A DNA stretch of 64,000 bases, taken from contig PBKN01000001.1 of NCBI GenBank assembly GCA_002721445.1, positions 68,626-132,625 of the forward strand, given 5' to 3'. The position numbers and the translations under genes were made by a program. The notes below the pieces were generated by a model. It saw nothing but the letters and a program-made list of their open reading frames with translations. It was not told the origin of the DNA and searched no databases. Origin of the DNA: Chloroflexota bacterium. Its GTDB lineage: Bacteria; Chloroflexota; Dehalococcoidia; Lucifugimonadales; GCA-002723415. Shown piece by piece: positions 17,039 through 26,075 of the stretch (positions are counted from its first letter, which is position 1; every line of letters begins with the position of its first letter).

Positions 17039-18022
17039 TTAATTATTTAGTTTGTTAGTAATTATTCTAGATAAAGTTTGATCTAAAGTGATTTCCGGTT
17101 CCCATCCTATTAATCTTTTAATTTTGGTTACATCAGGAACTCTTCTAAGCATATCTTCAAATCCTACTTCGTAAGCTTTATCATAAGGAATGAATTTAAT
17201 TTGATTGTCAGATAAAATTTCCACTTTGTTTTTCTTGGCAATTTGTAAAATCTTTTTAGCAAGATCTAATATACTTATTTCTTCGCTAGAGCCTATATTA
17301 AATACTTCACCTACAGCTTTATTAGATTTAGATAAAGCTATGATTGCACTTACAACATCTTCAACGTCACAAAAACATCGCGTCTGGTTACCATCTCCGT
17401 ATATAGTCAGTGGTTTCTGTTGAATACTTTGGTCTATTAGTCTAGGAATAACCATACCGTACCTACTTTCCTGTTTAGGCCCAACAGTGTTAAATAGGCG
17501 AAATATTGTGACTTGTAATCCTTTTTGTTTATAATATGCGAGGCCTAAAAATTCATCTACTGCTTTTGATGTTGAATAACTCCATCTTGACTTGGTGGTT
17601 GGACCCAATAGACGATCGGCATCTTCTTTAAATGGCACATGGGAACTTTTTCCATATATTTCTGAAGTTGAAGCAATTAATACTTTTTTATTATATTTAC
17701 TAGCAGATTCTAATACTTTATGTGTCCCAAGTATGTTTGTTTCAATTACTTTTACAGGATCTTTAACAATTAGATATACACCTACAGCTGCAGCTAGGTG
17801 AAATATTGTATCAGAGTTTTTTATTAATGTATCTATTGTTTTTGTATTCAGGATGGAGTCATTTACAAATTGGATATTTGGATTTTTTAAAAGATGATTT
17901 ATATTATCGAGTTTACCAGTAGATAGATCATCAATTATTGTTACTTTATTTCCTTCATTCAAAATTTTTTCTGCAAGATTGGAGCCTATAAAACCTGCTC
18001 CACCTGTTATTAATATATTCAT
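17039..18022 (-). CDS. NAD-dependent nucleotide-sugar epimerase/decarboxylase (extended SDR)
   Basis: A 327-residue extended SDR: ILITGGAGFIGSNLAEKIL (3-21), HLAAAVGV, ASTSEIYG and catalytic Tyr149/Lys153 in YSTSK. FNTVGPKQESRYGMVIPR and the C-terminal FEDMLRRVPDVTKIK are typical of the UDP-glucuronate decarboxylase / epimerase group. It is immediately downstream of a UDP-sugar dehydrogenase gene (15 bases), so the pair may oxidise a UDP-hexose to a uronate and then epimerise or decarboxylate it (inference). Confidence 0.85.
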   Translation of the reverse strand: MNILITGGAGFIGSNLAEKILNEGNKVTIIDDLSTGKLDNINHLLKNPNIQFVNDSILNTKTIDTLIKNSDTIFHLAAAVGVYLIVKDPVKVIETNILGTHKVLESASKYNKKVLIASTSEIYGKSSHVPFKEDADRLLGPTTKSRWSYSTSKAVDEFLGLAYYKQKGLQVTIFRLFNTVGPKQESRYGMVIPRLIDQSIQQKPLTIYGDGNQTRCFCDVEDVVSAIIALSKSNKAVGEVFNIGSSEEISILDLAKKILQIAKKNKVEILSDNQIKFIPYDKAYEVGFEDMLRRVPDVTKIKRLIGWEPEITLDQTLSRIITNKLNN

Positions 18023-18036
18023 TTTTTGCTCATCAA

Positions 18037-19344
18037 TTAAATCTTATTATTTTTCAATGCATTTCGAGTATCTATAATCAGATTAGATTTTTTTTGTATT
18101 TCCTTCCAGTCGTAAGAGCTATGGTCTGTAGCTATTATGACACAATCATAAGATTGCAAACCATTTTCCAAAATAGAATTTGAAATTGAAATCAAATTTT
18201 TACCGTCAACAGTTATGACTTTTGCCAATGGATCGTGATAATCAAGTTCTGCTCCCTTACTAATAAGTTTTTCTATTATGCATAGTGAAGGAGATTCTCG
18301 GGTATCTGACACATCTGGTTTATAAGCAACTCCAAGTACAAGTATCTTTGAATTTTTAATAGGCTTATTATTTTGATTTAATAAGTCCTGAGTTTTCTCT
18401 ATCCAATGCTCAGGCATAGATTCATTAATCTCTGCAGACAATTGGATAAAGCGTGCTTTGTAGTTAAGAGTTTTTAATTTCCATTCAAGTAAATGAGGAT
18501 CTACTGGTATACAATGCCCTCCAATTCCTGGGCCGGGATAGAAGGGCATAAATCCAAAAGGCTTAGTTTTGGCAGCTTCAATAACTTCCCAGACATCAAT
18601 ATTCAATTTGTCACAAATTAAATATATTTCATTCACTAATGCCACATTAGTAGCTCTAAATGTGTTTTCTAATAATTTCACCATTTCAGCTGCTTTAGTA
18701 TTTGAAACTGGAACTACTTTATCAACTATTGATTCATAAAATATTTTTACTAAGTCTAAGCATTCTTCAGTTATGCCGGCTATTACCTTAGGCGTGTTGC
18801 GAATTGATTGATTTGATCTTGCAGGATCTATACGTTCAGGGGAATATCCTAGATAAAAATCATTTCCAACTTTTAAATTTCTTCCCTTTGATTTTTCTAA
18901 AATTGGAAGTACTAATTCTTCTGTAGTCCCTGGGTATGTAGTGCTTTCTAGCACAAGCAGAGTGTTTAATTTCAGTTCACTAGAAATCGAATTTATTGAA
19001 TTCAAAATATATGATATATCAGGGTCTTTGCTTTTACTTAAAGGAGTTGGTACACAAATTATTATGACATCAGAGTTTTTTATGCTGGAATATTTTGTAG
19101 TAGCTTTTAGCAGAGGACCTTTAATACCTTGAGAAGATGTTAATGTCGCTATATCTTTGGATTTAATGTCTTCTATATATGATTTGCCTGACTGAATCGA
19201 TTGGATTTTACTTTTACTTGTATCGATTCCGCATACTTCAAACCCTGATTTGGCCAAAGCTATTGCTAAAGGAAGACCGACATAGCCTAGTCCAATAATA
19301 GAAATTTTAGCTTGTTTATTTAATAATTTTTGTTTTAGATCCAT
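18037..19344 (-). CDS. Nucleotide-sugar 6-dehydrogenase (UDP-GlcNAc/UDP-hexose dehydrogenase, WbpA/VipA type)
   Basis: A 435-residue enzyme of the UDP-glucose/GDP-mannose dehydrogenase family. The NAD-binding motif ISIIGLGYVGLPLA spans 14-27 and the catalytic Cys278 lies in GPGIGGHCIPVDP. GVAYKPDVSDTRESPS marks the UDP-binding domain. It carries out two successive NAD-dependent oxidations of a UDP-hexose to the uronic acid. The family subgroup with this GHCIPVDP block most often uses UDP-N-acetylhexosamines, but that is not certain here. It is the first enzyme gene of the operon, after the 153-base leader. Confidence 0.88.
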   Translation of the reverse strand: MDLKQKLLNKQAKISIIGLGYVGLPLAIALAKSGFEVCGIDTSKSKIQSIQSGKSYIEDIKSKDIATLTSSQGIKGPLLKATTKYSSIKNSDVIIICVPTPLSKSKDPDISYILNSINSISSELKLNTLLVLESTTYPGTTEELVLPILEKSKGRNLKVGNDFYLGYSPERIDPARSNQSIRNTPKVIAGITEECLDLVKIFYESIVDKVVPVSNTKAAEMVKLLENTFRATNVALVNEIYLICDKLNIDVWEVIEAAKTKPFGFMPFYPGPGIGGHCIPVDPHLLEWKLKTLNYKARFIQLSAEINESMPEHWIEKTQDLLNQNNKPIKNSKILVLGVAYKPDVSDTRESPSLCIIEKLISKGAELDYHDPLAKVITVDGKNLISISNSILENGLQSYDCVIIATDHSSYDWKEIQKKSNLIIDTRNALKNNKI

Positions 19345-19497
19345 AATGATTACCTATTTTTAATTAGTCTATTTATCATAATATTACTTTATTTTTAAAT
19401 ATATTTGTTAAATTTTTGGGTTGCAAAGTCAATTGCATTTTAAATGCGTTCAAAAAATTATGAATACCTTTTGGAGCTAACGCTACAACAAAATATA
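19345..19497 (-). promoter_or_regulatory. Leader between the NusG-like gene and the polysaccharide genes
   Basis: This 153-base non-coding stretch separates two regulatory genes from the first biosynthetic gene. Everywhere else in the operon gaps are 0-37 bases. On the minus strand it begins with GTAGCGT soon after the NusG-like stop, then has GCATTT/AAATGC symmetry near 19436-19448 and a TTGACT hexamer near 19430. It could hold a secondary promoter or the loading site for the NusG paralogue. I see no clear intrinsic terminator. Confidence 0.5.
19480..19486 (-). promoter_or_regulatory. ops-like GTAGCGT element
   Basis: GTAGCGT on the minus strand equals the core of the E. coli ops element (GGCGGTAGCGT), the site where RfaH is recruited to paused RNA polymerase. 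It lies about 12 bases beyond the stop of the NusG/RfaH-like gene and about 135 bases upstream of the first sugar gene. A match of seven bases could be chance, but a GC-rich heptamer in such AT-rich DNA at this place is noteworthy. Confidence 0.35.
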
Positions 19498-20094
19498 TTA
19501 TTTTTGTAATACCAATGATTTAGTAGAATTCGGATCAATATTCCGAATTTTTCTTCCCCTACCTCTAGTTAGGCGCGTATTTTTTTTATTAGAAGATTTT
19601 ATTGGTTTTATATTATGCCATGGAACTAGAGCAGGTATTTTACGACCCATGAAATGCATTAATACTTTTGCATTTTCATGAGGCGATTTTGCATTTTCAA
19701 TTATTTCTGCGTATTCACTTATCTTTCCAGCTTCTACCATGACTTTTTCACCAGGTTTGAAATTAGACCATAACCCATATGAAGAATTTATATTAAACAG
19801 TGTTCTTTTTATTTCGCTAATCACACTATCTTCTATATAAGGCAGATCATCATTGAATTTCAACCATCCATATATACCGTTGATTTGGCTAATTGAAGGG
19901 AGTTTCATATTTTCATATTTTGTATGAGCAAATAAATATCCGGGAAATAATGGTTTAAATATATCTTGATCTTTAATATTTGAAGGTACTTTAACTTGAG
20001 GATTATAAGATACTAAATCATATTTATCTAAAATTTTTGCAGTCTCATTTTCTCTATTTGCAGATGTTATTACAACATACCATTTATAACTCAT
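19498..20094 (-). CDS. NusG-family specialised antiterminator (RfaH/UpxY/LoaP-like)
   Basis: A 198-residue NusG paralogue. The N-terminal NGN domain starts KWYVVITSANRENETAKIL (4-22) and includes DIFKPLFPGYLFAH, which contacts RNA polymerase in this family. A C-terminal KOW region follows (about 110-160: NFKPGEKVMVEAGKISEYAE). The tail after residue 170 is basic (RLTRGRGRKIR) and could bind RNA. Position at the head of a long polysaccharide operon is classical for RfaH, UpxY and LoaP paralogues, which prevent premature termination. Its ATG shares a base with the regulator's stop (TAATG). Confidence 0.8.
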   Translation of the reverse strand: MSYKWYVVITSANRENETAKILDKYDLVSYNPQVKVPSNIKDQDIFKPLFPGYLFAHTKYENMKLPSISQINGIYGWLKFNDDLPYIEDSVISEIKRTLFNINSSYGLWSNFKPGEKVMVEAGKISEYAEIIENAKSPHENAKVLMHFMGRKIPALVPWHNIKPIKSSNKKNTRLTRGRGRKIRNIDPNSTKSLVLQK

Positions 20095-20780
20095 TATGAA
20101 CTCTCCAGTTCATCAGTATTCAATATACTGCTAGTGTGGTCTAAAAGTAACGTAATTCGAGATTCAGGTATTCCTTTATTTATTAATAATTCTTTGTTTT
20201 CAATAGAGTTCTTATGAGCTCCTAAAATAATTGAATTGTGATTTGTTAAATCTATATTTTCAATTTTAATCGTATCATTTCCTAAAAATTTTTCATTTCC
20301 TGATTCACTAATAACATCTATTTCAGTTATACCCATGTCTCTTAAACATATATATGCTAATTCAGTAAATTCTTTATTTCCTAATAAAGCAATTCTTGAT
20401 TCGCTATTTAAATCTAGATTACCTAGTTGGTGCTTTAAAAGTTCTCTAACATTTTTATATTGGTCAAAAAATCTATCTATATATGCTAAAGTTAATTGAA
20501 GTTTTCTAGTAAATCCAGCTGGTGTAACAATATAAACCCATCTTTTCCATCCAAGTTTACTTGCCTTAACGTAACCTTTTTGAACCATAGATTTAATTAA
20601 TAAGTTAGCTAATCCAAGAGCTATGCCAAGTTTTTGAGATAAGTTTCTCTGACTTATTCTTGGATCAAATTCCATTTGTTCTAGAATTTGTAGCTCTCTG
20701 TATATATTTTGCTCGGTATCTTCTTTTTCTTTTCTCATTATATATGTCTCAGTTAAGGTGTGTTCAAATAATGAACGCAT
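20094..20780 (-). CDS. MarR_EPS-type winged-helix regulator with a C-terminal sensor-like domain
   Basis: The N-terminal part contains a winged helix (ELQILEQMEFDPRISQRNLS, LGIALGLANLLIKSMVQKGY, YIVTPAGFTRKLQLT) that matches regulators associated with exopolysaccharide operons. The C-terminal part (ALLGNKEFTELAYICLRDMGI and ILGAHKNSIENKELLINKGIP) looks Rossmann-like. I place the start at the ATG at 20780 (MRSLFEH). The longer TTG start at 20819 coincides with a perfect -35 hexamer TTGACA, so it is unlikely to be translated. An ATG at 20738 is also possible; none has a good SD. It is first in the operon, so it may be autoregulated and control all downstream genes. Confidence 0.65.
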   Translation of the reverse strand: MRSLFEHTLTETYIMRKEKEDTEQNIYRELQILEQMEFDPRISQRNLSQKLGIALGLANLLIKSMVQKGYVKASKLGWKRWVYIVTPAGFTRKLQLTLAYIDRFFDQYKNVRELLKHQLGNLDLNSESRIALLGNKEFTELAYICLRDMGITEIDVISESGNEKFLGNDTIKIENIDLTNHNSIILGAHKNSIENKELLINKGIPESRITLLLDHTSSILNTDELESS

Positions 20781-20790
20781 ATTTTTATTT

Positions 20791-20819
20791 ATTGTGACTT
20801 TATACTTTCTGTTTGTCAA
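20791..20819 (-). promoter_or_regulatory. Predicted promoter of the polysaccharide operon
   Basis: On the minus strand TTGACA (20819-20814) is followed after 17 bases by CACAAT (20796-20791, 4 of 6 matches to the -10 consensus). The start point would fall near 20784, only a few bases before the ATG at 20780, giving a very short leader or a leaderless transcript for that start. Confidence 0.5.
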
Positions 20820-20911
20820 GGTTTACTGTTATTTTAAAGTTTCAAATTTACTTTATTGACTATTTTATTATTGATTTATTGAGGATATGATCAAATAGTT
20901 GAATAAATATT

Positions 20912-20920
20912 TGATATAAT
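20912..20920 (+). promoter_or_regulatory. Extended -10 promoter of the O-antigen polymerase gene
   Basis: TGATATAAT at 20912-20920 is a perfect extended -10 element (TGnTATAAT). It lies 34 bases before the ATG at 20955, which has the SD AAGGA at 20944-20948. No good -35 sits 17 bases upstream, as is common for extended -10 promoters. Confidence 0.5.
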
Positions 20921-20954
20921 TTCAGAGTTAAACTTAATTAAATAAGGAATTTAG

Positions 20955-23063
20955 ATGGCAATAGTTAAAGAAAAATATGATTCCTGGGAATATATTTTAT
21001 TAGGACTTATTCTTTTATCTTTAAGTATATGCTTAGTAACTCCTTTAGTAATTTCAAGTAATACATTCTTTCCTTTTATTGTTGGGAAGTCAGTTTTATC
21101 ACGTATGTCTATAGAGTTTGCTTTTGCTTTTTGGATAATATTGGCATATAGAATTCCTGAATACAGACCAAAACACTCCATAATTATTTATGTATTTTTA
21201 ATATGGATTTTAATTTCTTTAATCACTGGATTTCTTGGAGTTAGTATCCAAAGAAGTTTATGGTCATCATTTGAGAGAATGCAAGGTATTATAGATTTGT
21301 TACATTGGTTTGCATTTATTTTAATTATAATTTCAATATTTAAAACAGGGACATCTTATAAAGAGGATTGGGTTATATCTAAAAAATCAAATAATGATAA
21401 TTTAGATGTTTCTAAAGTATTTAATTGGCGTGTTTTAATTTCAATTAATGCAGCAGTAAGTTTATTTATGGGTTTAATGGCATTAGATCTATACTATTCT
21501 TTAGATAAATTTTTTACTTATGATGCATTTAACAATATACCTGAATCTAGAAGGATTATGGGAACTTTAGGTAATCCTACTTTTGTTGGTGCATATATGC
21601 TAGTGAACTTTTTTTTAGTTGCAGGTTTATTTGTTCAATCAATTGTTGATCAAAAATACCTGCAAAAAAATATTATACTTAAATCTTCGAAACAGATTAA
21701 AAATAAACGTAGGAATACAAAAATACCAAATTTTTATTTATTTAGAGGGTTTTGGATAATTACATTAATAGTTAATTTTTGGGTTTTAATTCTAACTGAA
21801 ACTAGGGGAGCTATATTTATTGGATTACCTGTTGGTTTAGTAATTATATTGGGGGGGATTTCTTTATGGCATAAACATAGAGGGCTTATATTAAGCAATA
21901 TATCTAAACTTGCTTTGTTTATTATTATTATATTAAGCATTATAATTGTTTTTTCACGAGAAAGTTCAGCTTTTGATTATTTTGCTAAATCAAATGATTT
22001 AATTAATCGTGTGCAAAATATAACTTTAGATGATCCTAGTATAAGAGGAAGAATTTCTTCTCATGCAGCTGGATTTCGAGCTGTTTTAGATAGACCAATT
22101 TTTGGCTATGGTCCTGAAAATTATTTAGTTGCTTGGGGACAAAATTATATTTTTGACCAAAAATCATATGAAATATATGATCAAGCTCATAATAAAATTT
22201 TAGAAGAAATGTCTACAAAGGGAATTGTTGGACTTTTAGCCTATTCTGTTTTATGGGTACTAATGTTTTTGTCAGTTTATAATAAGGCAAAATATCAAAA
22301 TGATAGAGAGCAAGTGTTTAATTTGTTTCTTCTTGCAGCCTTAGGTTCATATTTTGCACAAAATATATTTTTGTTTGATACCCCAAGTACAGTTTTACAA
22401 TTTAGTATATTAGTAGCATTAGTTGTCTTTGTAGATAAAGGTTTTGTATTTGATCAAAATAAGATTAAGAAATTAAGTATTATTAATTCATTTCAAACAA
22501 AGTTTAAAAAAGTTTTATCGATGAATTTAAAAGTATTTTATATGATTATCATTAGTGTATTTTGTACATTAACAATTGTCATAGGAGTTTGGATGAATAC
22601 TAAGATTTATTTGTCTGCCACAATTCTTCTTGATGCACATATACTAGAACCGCGTTGGGAAGAAAAAATTTCTAAATATAATGATTCTATTAATATGTTT
22701 CCACCTCTTGCAAATTATCCAAGGAAATTTTCATTTACCCAAATAGAAAAAAATTTAATTACTATGAATCAAAGTGATTTTAATTTAGTTATGGGGTATG
22801 TAGACAGAGAAGCAGAAAAACTTCTGCAATCAGAACCTCAAAATTGGGCAATATTTGGTGATCTAACTCGTGTATACAGAGAAGCTCTCAGAGTAGATTT
22901 AATTTATGAAGAAAAATATTATAAATATTATAAATTAAGTTCTGCTATAGCTCCAGAAACATTAAAGGTTAAATATATTATGTACATTGAATGTAAAAAT
23001 TCAAATATTTCTACTGTTGCTTGTAATAAAATAATTCAAGAAATAGAGGGGATTAGATATTAA
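20955..23063 (+). CDS. O-antigen polymerase / ligase family membrane protein (Wzy_C type)
   Basis: A 702-residue protein with about ten or more hydrophobic segments over residues 12-540. [30 protein letters not shown] and the following [20 protein letters not shown] form the signature region of Wzy_C O-antigen ligases and polymerases, where a periplasmic loop carries Arg and His needed for glycan transfer. A C-terminal soluble region (about 555-702) lies outside the membrane. It is transcribed divergently from the polysaccharide operon and shares its 5' region, so it probably polymerises or ligates that glycan. Start supported by AAGGA six bases upstream. Confidence 0.85.
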   Translation: MAIVKEKYDSWEYILLGLILLSLSICLVTPLVISSNTFFPFIVGKSVLSRMSIEFAFAFWIILAYRIPEYRPKHSIIIYVFLIWILISLITGFLGVSIQRSLWSSFERMQGIIDLLHWFAFILIIISIFKTGTSYKEDWVISKKSNNDNLDVSKVFNWRVLISINAAVSLFMGLMALDLYYSLDKFFTYDAFNNIPESRRIMGTLGNPTFVGAYMLVNFFLVAGLFVQSIVDQKYLQKNIILKSSKQIKNKRRNTKIPNFYLFRGFWIITLIVNFWVLILTETRGAIFIGLPVGLVIILGGISLWHKHRGLILSNISKLALFIIIILSIIIVFSRESSAFDYFAKSNDLINRVQNITLDDPSIRGRISSHAAGFRAVLDRPIFGYGPENYLVAWGQNYIFDQKSYEIYDQAHNKILEEMSTKGIVGLLAYSVLWVLMFLSVYNKAKYQNDREQVFNLFLLAALGSYFAQNIFLFDTPSTVLQFSILVALVVFVDKGFVFDQNKIKKLSIINSFQTKFKKVLSMNLKVFYMIIISVFCTLTIVIGVWMNTKIYLSATILLDAHILEPRWEEKISKYNDSINMFPPLANYPRKFSFTQIEKNLITMNQSDFNLVMGYVDREAEKLLQSEPQNWAIFGDLTRVYREALRVDLIYEEKYYKYYKLSSAIAPETLKVKYIMYIECKNSNISTVACNKIIQEIEGIRY

Positions 23064-25093
23064 TCAATTAATTGTTTAGTTAATTCTTCTATTGTATTTA
23101 CGGGTAATTTACATTGATAATTTTGGCATATATATATCGTAGGTTTATTATTCAGAGAAATTTTATTTTTCAATAATAATAATTCTGAATAATTTTCTTC
23201 TGTACTGGAATAATTCTTTCCGACTACAATTTTATTGGGTATAAAAGTTTTATGGATTTGCAATTTTAATTTAACCAATTCTTCATCGTAAGGATTGCCT
23301 ACTACAACTATTTCTTTAACTGTAGAAAGTAAATAGCTTAAATTACATAACCAATTACCAGAAGCGTTAGGGAATTTATTCATCAGATTTATAGAGCTTT
23401 TAATTAATTGATCTGAAATATTTTTGTATTCATCATTATTTGTAATTATTGATAATTTCATTAATATTTGTGCCGATACTGAGTTAGGGGAGGGGACAGC
23501 ATTATCATATAAATCCTTGGGTCGTTTAATTAATTTTTCATGATATATACTTGTATCATAGAGTGAATTAGAAGAATTATCCCAGAAAAGATTTTTCATA
23601 TCTTCTGTAATTTCTAAAGCATTATTTAATATTTCTTTATTTAAATTAGATTCATGTAATTTTAATAAGCCATCTATAAAGTAAGCATAGTCTTCAAGAA
23701 ATCCCCTAGAAGCATTTTTGGAATTATTATCTCTTAATAACATGCCATGGTTTTTATATATGTTTATTATATATTTAGCGTTTATGTTAGCTACTTCGGT
23801 ATAATGATTATTGTTAAGGACTACTCCTGCTTCTGCAAATGCTCCTAGCATTAAGCCATTCCAACTAGTTAATATCTTGGTATCTAAATTTGGCTTTGTT
23901 CTTTTGTTTCTTTCGTGTATTAGCTTTTGTATAAGGGTTTCAATTTTACTTGATTTTATATTATGTTTTTCAAGAAATTCTTTTTCATTAATAGGTAGGT
24001 GTAAAACATTACTACCTTCAAAATTTCCATTTTCTTTGATACCAAAAAAATCACATATTAAATTTAAATCATTATTGTCAAAGATATTTGTTAATTCTTT
24101 TTTAGTCCAAACAAAATATTCTCCTTCAATATTATTAGTATCAGCATCTATTGAAGAATAAAACCCGCCATTTTTATCTAACATTTCATTTTCAATAAAA
24201 TTTAATGTTTTATCAATTATGTTTTTAAATATTGAATTTCCTGTAATTTGATATAAATGTAAATATAATTTTACAAGTAATGCATTATCATAAAGCATTT
24301 TTTCAAAATGAGGGATTAACCATTTTTGGTCTGTTGAATATCTGTGGAAACCTCCACCGATTTGATCAAAAATTCCACCATTTGCTATTTTACTTAATGT
24401 AAACTCAACCATATCTAAAGCTTCAGTATTTTCGTATTTAGAATAATATTGAAGTAAAAATTCATATATCATTGCCTGCGGGAATTTTGGAAATGTTCCA
24501 AATCCTCCATTTTCACCATCGAAATTATTTTTTAATATTTCAAATGCATTGTGAAGTATTCCTTCATTAATTAGACCATTTGTATTATTATCATCATCAT
24601 GTTGTAAATGTTCAGTAACATTTTTTGCTATAGAATTAACTTTTTCAAATTCTGAATTATATATTTTTTGTATATTTTCTAATATGTTGATAAAGCCTGG
24701 CATACCATGTCGATCATTAGTAGGGAAGTATGTGCCAGCATAAAAAGGCATACATTCAGGTGTTAAAAATACACTTAGCGGCCATCCACCATTTATACCC
24801 ATAGATTGAACAGCATTCATATATATGCTATCAATGTCAGGCCTTTCTTCTCTATCAACTTTAATAGATATAAAATGCTCATTTAATATATTTGCAACTT
24901 TATTATTTTCGAAAGACTCTTTCTCCATGACGTGGCACCAATGACACGCAGAATACCCAATACTTAAAAAAATAGGTTTATTTTCATTTTTAGATAGATT
25001 AAGGGCCTCAGAGCTCCAAGGATACCAGTTGACAGGGTTATCAGCATGCTGCAATAAATAAGGGCTAGATTCGTTTATAAGTTTATTAGTCAT
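23060..25093 (-). CDS. Thioredoxin-domain protein of the DUF255/YyaL (SSP411) family
   Basis: A 677-residue protein with the family opening [18 protein letters not shown] (9-26) and a thioredoxin-like domain carrying [24 protein letters not shown] is the redox-like motif. [14 protein letters not shown] and [12 protein letters not shown] follow. The rest is an alpha/alpha barrel as in glycoside hydrolases and epimerases ([26 protein letters not shown]). Length is typical. Its function is not established in bacteria. It converges on the O-antigen polymerase gene, with stop codons overlapping by four bases. Confidence 0.9.
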   Translation of the reverse strand: MTNKLINESSPYLLQHADNPVNWYPWSSEALNLSKNENKPIFLSIGYSACHWCHVMEKESFENNKVANILNEHFISIKVDREERPDIDSIYMNAVQSMGINGGWPLSVFLTPECMPFYAGTYFPTNDRHGMPGFINILENIQKIYNSEFEKVNSIAKNVTEHLQHDDDNNTNGLINEGILHNAFEILKNNFDGENGGFGTFPKFPQAMIYEFLLQYYSKYENTEALDMVEFTLSKIANGGIFDQIGGGFHRYSTDQKWLIPHFEKMLYDNALLVKLYLHLYQITGNSIFKNIIDKTLNFIENEMLDKNGGFYSSIDADTNNIEGEYFVWTKKELTNIFDNNDLNLICDFFGIKENGNFEGSNVLHLPINEKEFLEKHNIKSSKIETLIQKLIHERNKRTKPNLDTKILTSWNGLMLGAFAEAGVVLNNNHYTEVANINAKYIINIYKNHGMLLRDNNSKNASRGFLEDYAYFIDGLLKLHESNLNKEILNNALEITEDMKNLFWDNSSNSLYDTSIYHEKLIKRPKDLYDNAVPSPNSVSAQILMKLSIITNNDEYKNISDQLIKSSINLMNKFPNASGNWLCNLSYLLSTVKEIVVVGNPYDEELVKLKLQIHKTFIPNKIVVGKNYSSTEENYSELLLLKNKISLNNKPTIYICQNYQCKLPVNTIEELTKQLID

Positions 25094-25129
25094 TGTAGAT
25101 ATATCAATATGTTTATATATTTATATGCG

Positions 25130-25202
25130 CACCCCTGACAGGATTCGAACCTGTGGCCCTCTGATTAGAAATCAGATGCTCTATCCACTGAGCTACAGGG
25201 GC
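25130..25202 (-). tRNA. tRNA-Arg (anticodon UCU)
   Basis: The minus strand folds as a full cloverleaf of 73 bases: acceptor GCCCCTG/CAGGGGT (one G-U pair at the end), D-stem GCTC/GAGC, anticodon stem TCTGA/TCAGA with loop TTTCTAA, variable GGGCC, T-stem ACAGG/CCTGT with loop TTCGAAT, discriminator G. The anticodon TCT reads AGA/AGG. CCA is not encoded. It is the only RNA gene seen in the window. Confidence 0.95.
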
Positions 25203-25252
25203 ACATCAAAATAGTCTAACATAACTACTTGTAAGGTCAAGCTGTACCACCT

Positions 25253-25309
25253 GAAAAGATTTGAAAAGATTTGAAAAAGCTGGAAAAGTATTAGAAAAGA
25301 TCTGAAAAA
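25253..25309 (+). promoter_or_regulatory. Six helically phased A-tracts (predicted bent DNA / UP-like element)
   Basis: GAAAA occurs at 25253, 25263, 25273, 25283, 25294 and 25304, so the spacing is 10, 10, 10, 11 and 10 bases, one per helical turn. Such phasing makes intrinsically curved DNA. The array ends three bases before a TTGACT -35 box and is probably an activating curved or UP-like element for the small HTH gene downstream. Confidence 0.7.
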
Positions 25310-25312
25310 GTA

Positions 25313-25341
25313 TTGACTTATAGCTAAGTGATGTATAAAAT
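25313..25341 (+). promoter_or_regulatory. Promoter of the small HTH gene
   Basis: TTGACT (25313-25318), 17-base spacer, TAAAAT (25336-25341, five of six to TATAAT). An alternative TATAAA at 25334 would give a 15-base spacer. The start codon at 25371 lies 29 bases beyond the -10. Confidence 0.6.
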
Positions 25342-25370
25342 TAATTTAAATTAAGAAAGTAAGAGGAAAT

Positions 25371-25601
25371 ATGTTTGTTACTAGAAAAAGCAAAAAGATG
25401 ATTGAAGTAGAAAATAAATTCAAGCAACCTTTAGAGGATATGCTTCCTCAAATGGTTACTGAGTACGGATTAACTGCTAGTGCCGATCAACTTGGTGTAA
25501 GTAAGGCTACCTTGGGTTACTGGCTTCTTAAATTAGGAATTAATGTTAGAAGAGTTGCTTTAGCTCCTGGGGATTCTATAGAAGTTAAAAGAGTAGGGTA
25601 G
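25371..25601 (+). CDS. Small helix-turn-helix protein, function unknown
   Basis: A 76-residue protein with a probable HTH at about residues 34-57: LTASADQLGVSKATLGYWLL, the second helix being SKATLGYWLLKLG. The C-terminal RRVALAPGDSIEVKRVG looks like a short beta segment. An SD (GAGGAA) precedes the ATG. The promoter with six phased A-tracts suggests strong or supercoiling-sensitive expression. It might be a nucleoid-associated or regulatory protein (inference). It converges on smpB with a gap of three bases. Confidence 0.75.
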   Translation: MFVTRKSKKMIEVENKFKQPLEDMLPQMVTEYGLTASADQLGVSKATLGYWLLKLGINVRRVALAPGDSIEVKRVG

Positions 25602-25604
25602 GAA

Positions 25605-26075
25605 TCACTTTTTTCGTTTTTCCCAATTTCTTGTTTCTCTCTTTAGGTCACGTTCCATTATTGTGCGTCTTTTATCATAATTTTTCTTGCCCTTAGCTAA
25701 TCCAATTTCTGCTTTAGCTATATGTCCTTTGATATAAATCTTCAAAGCCATAATAGTTAAGCCTTTTTCCATAACTTTAGACTTTAACTTTAAAATGTCT
25801 TGTTTGTGTAGTAAAAGTTTTCTTTTTCGAGTAGGGTCTAATGGTTCTCCGAAATTAGTATTAGCTCCTGATTGATAGTTAGCAATATGAGTATTATATA
25901 GCCATAATTCACCATTTTCAGGGCGTACAAAAGATTCAGCAAGACTGACTTGCCCTTTACGTATAGCTTTTATTTCCTGACCAGTTAGAACTATACCTGC
26001 TTCATATGTGTCAGATATTTCGTAATTAAATCTTGCTTTTCTGTTTAAAGAAATTGTTTGTATTTTTTTATTCAT
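25605..26075 (-). CDS. smpB: SsrA-binding protein SmpB
   Basis: A 156-residue protein matching SmpB along its length: RKARFNYEISDTYEAGIVL, GQEIKAIRKGQVSLAESF, LYNTHIANY, DPTRKRKLLLHKQDI, GLTIMALKIYIK, AEIGLAKGKKNYDKR and a basic C-terminal tail. SmpB binds tmRNA and mimics the codon-anticodon helix during trans-translation to rescue stalled ribosomes. The tmRNA gene itself is not in the window. Its start overlaps the stop of the S41 protease gene upstream by eight bases. Confidence 0.97.
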   Translation of the reverse strand: MNKKIQTISLNRKARFNYEISDTYEAGIVLTGQEIKAIRKGQVSLAESFVRPENGELWLYNTHIANYQSGANTNFGEPLDPTRKRKLLLHKQDILKLKSKVMEKGLTIMALKIYIKGHIAKAEIGLAKGKKNYDKRRTIMERDLKRETRNWEKRKK

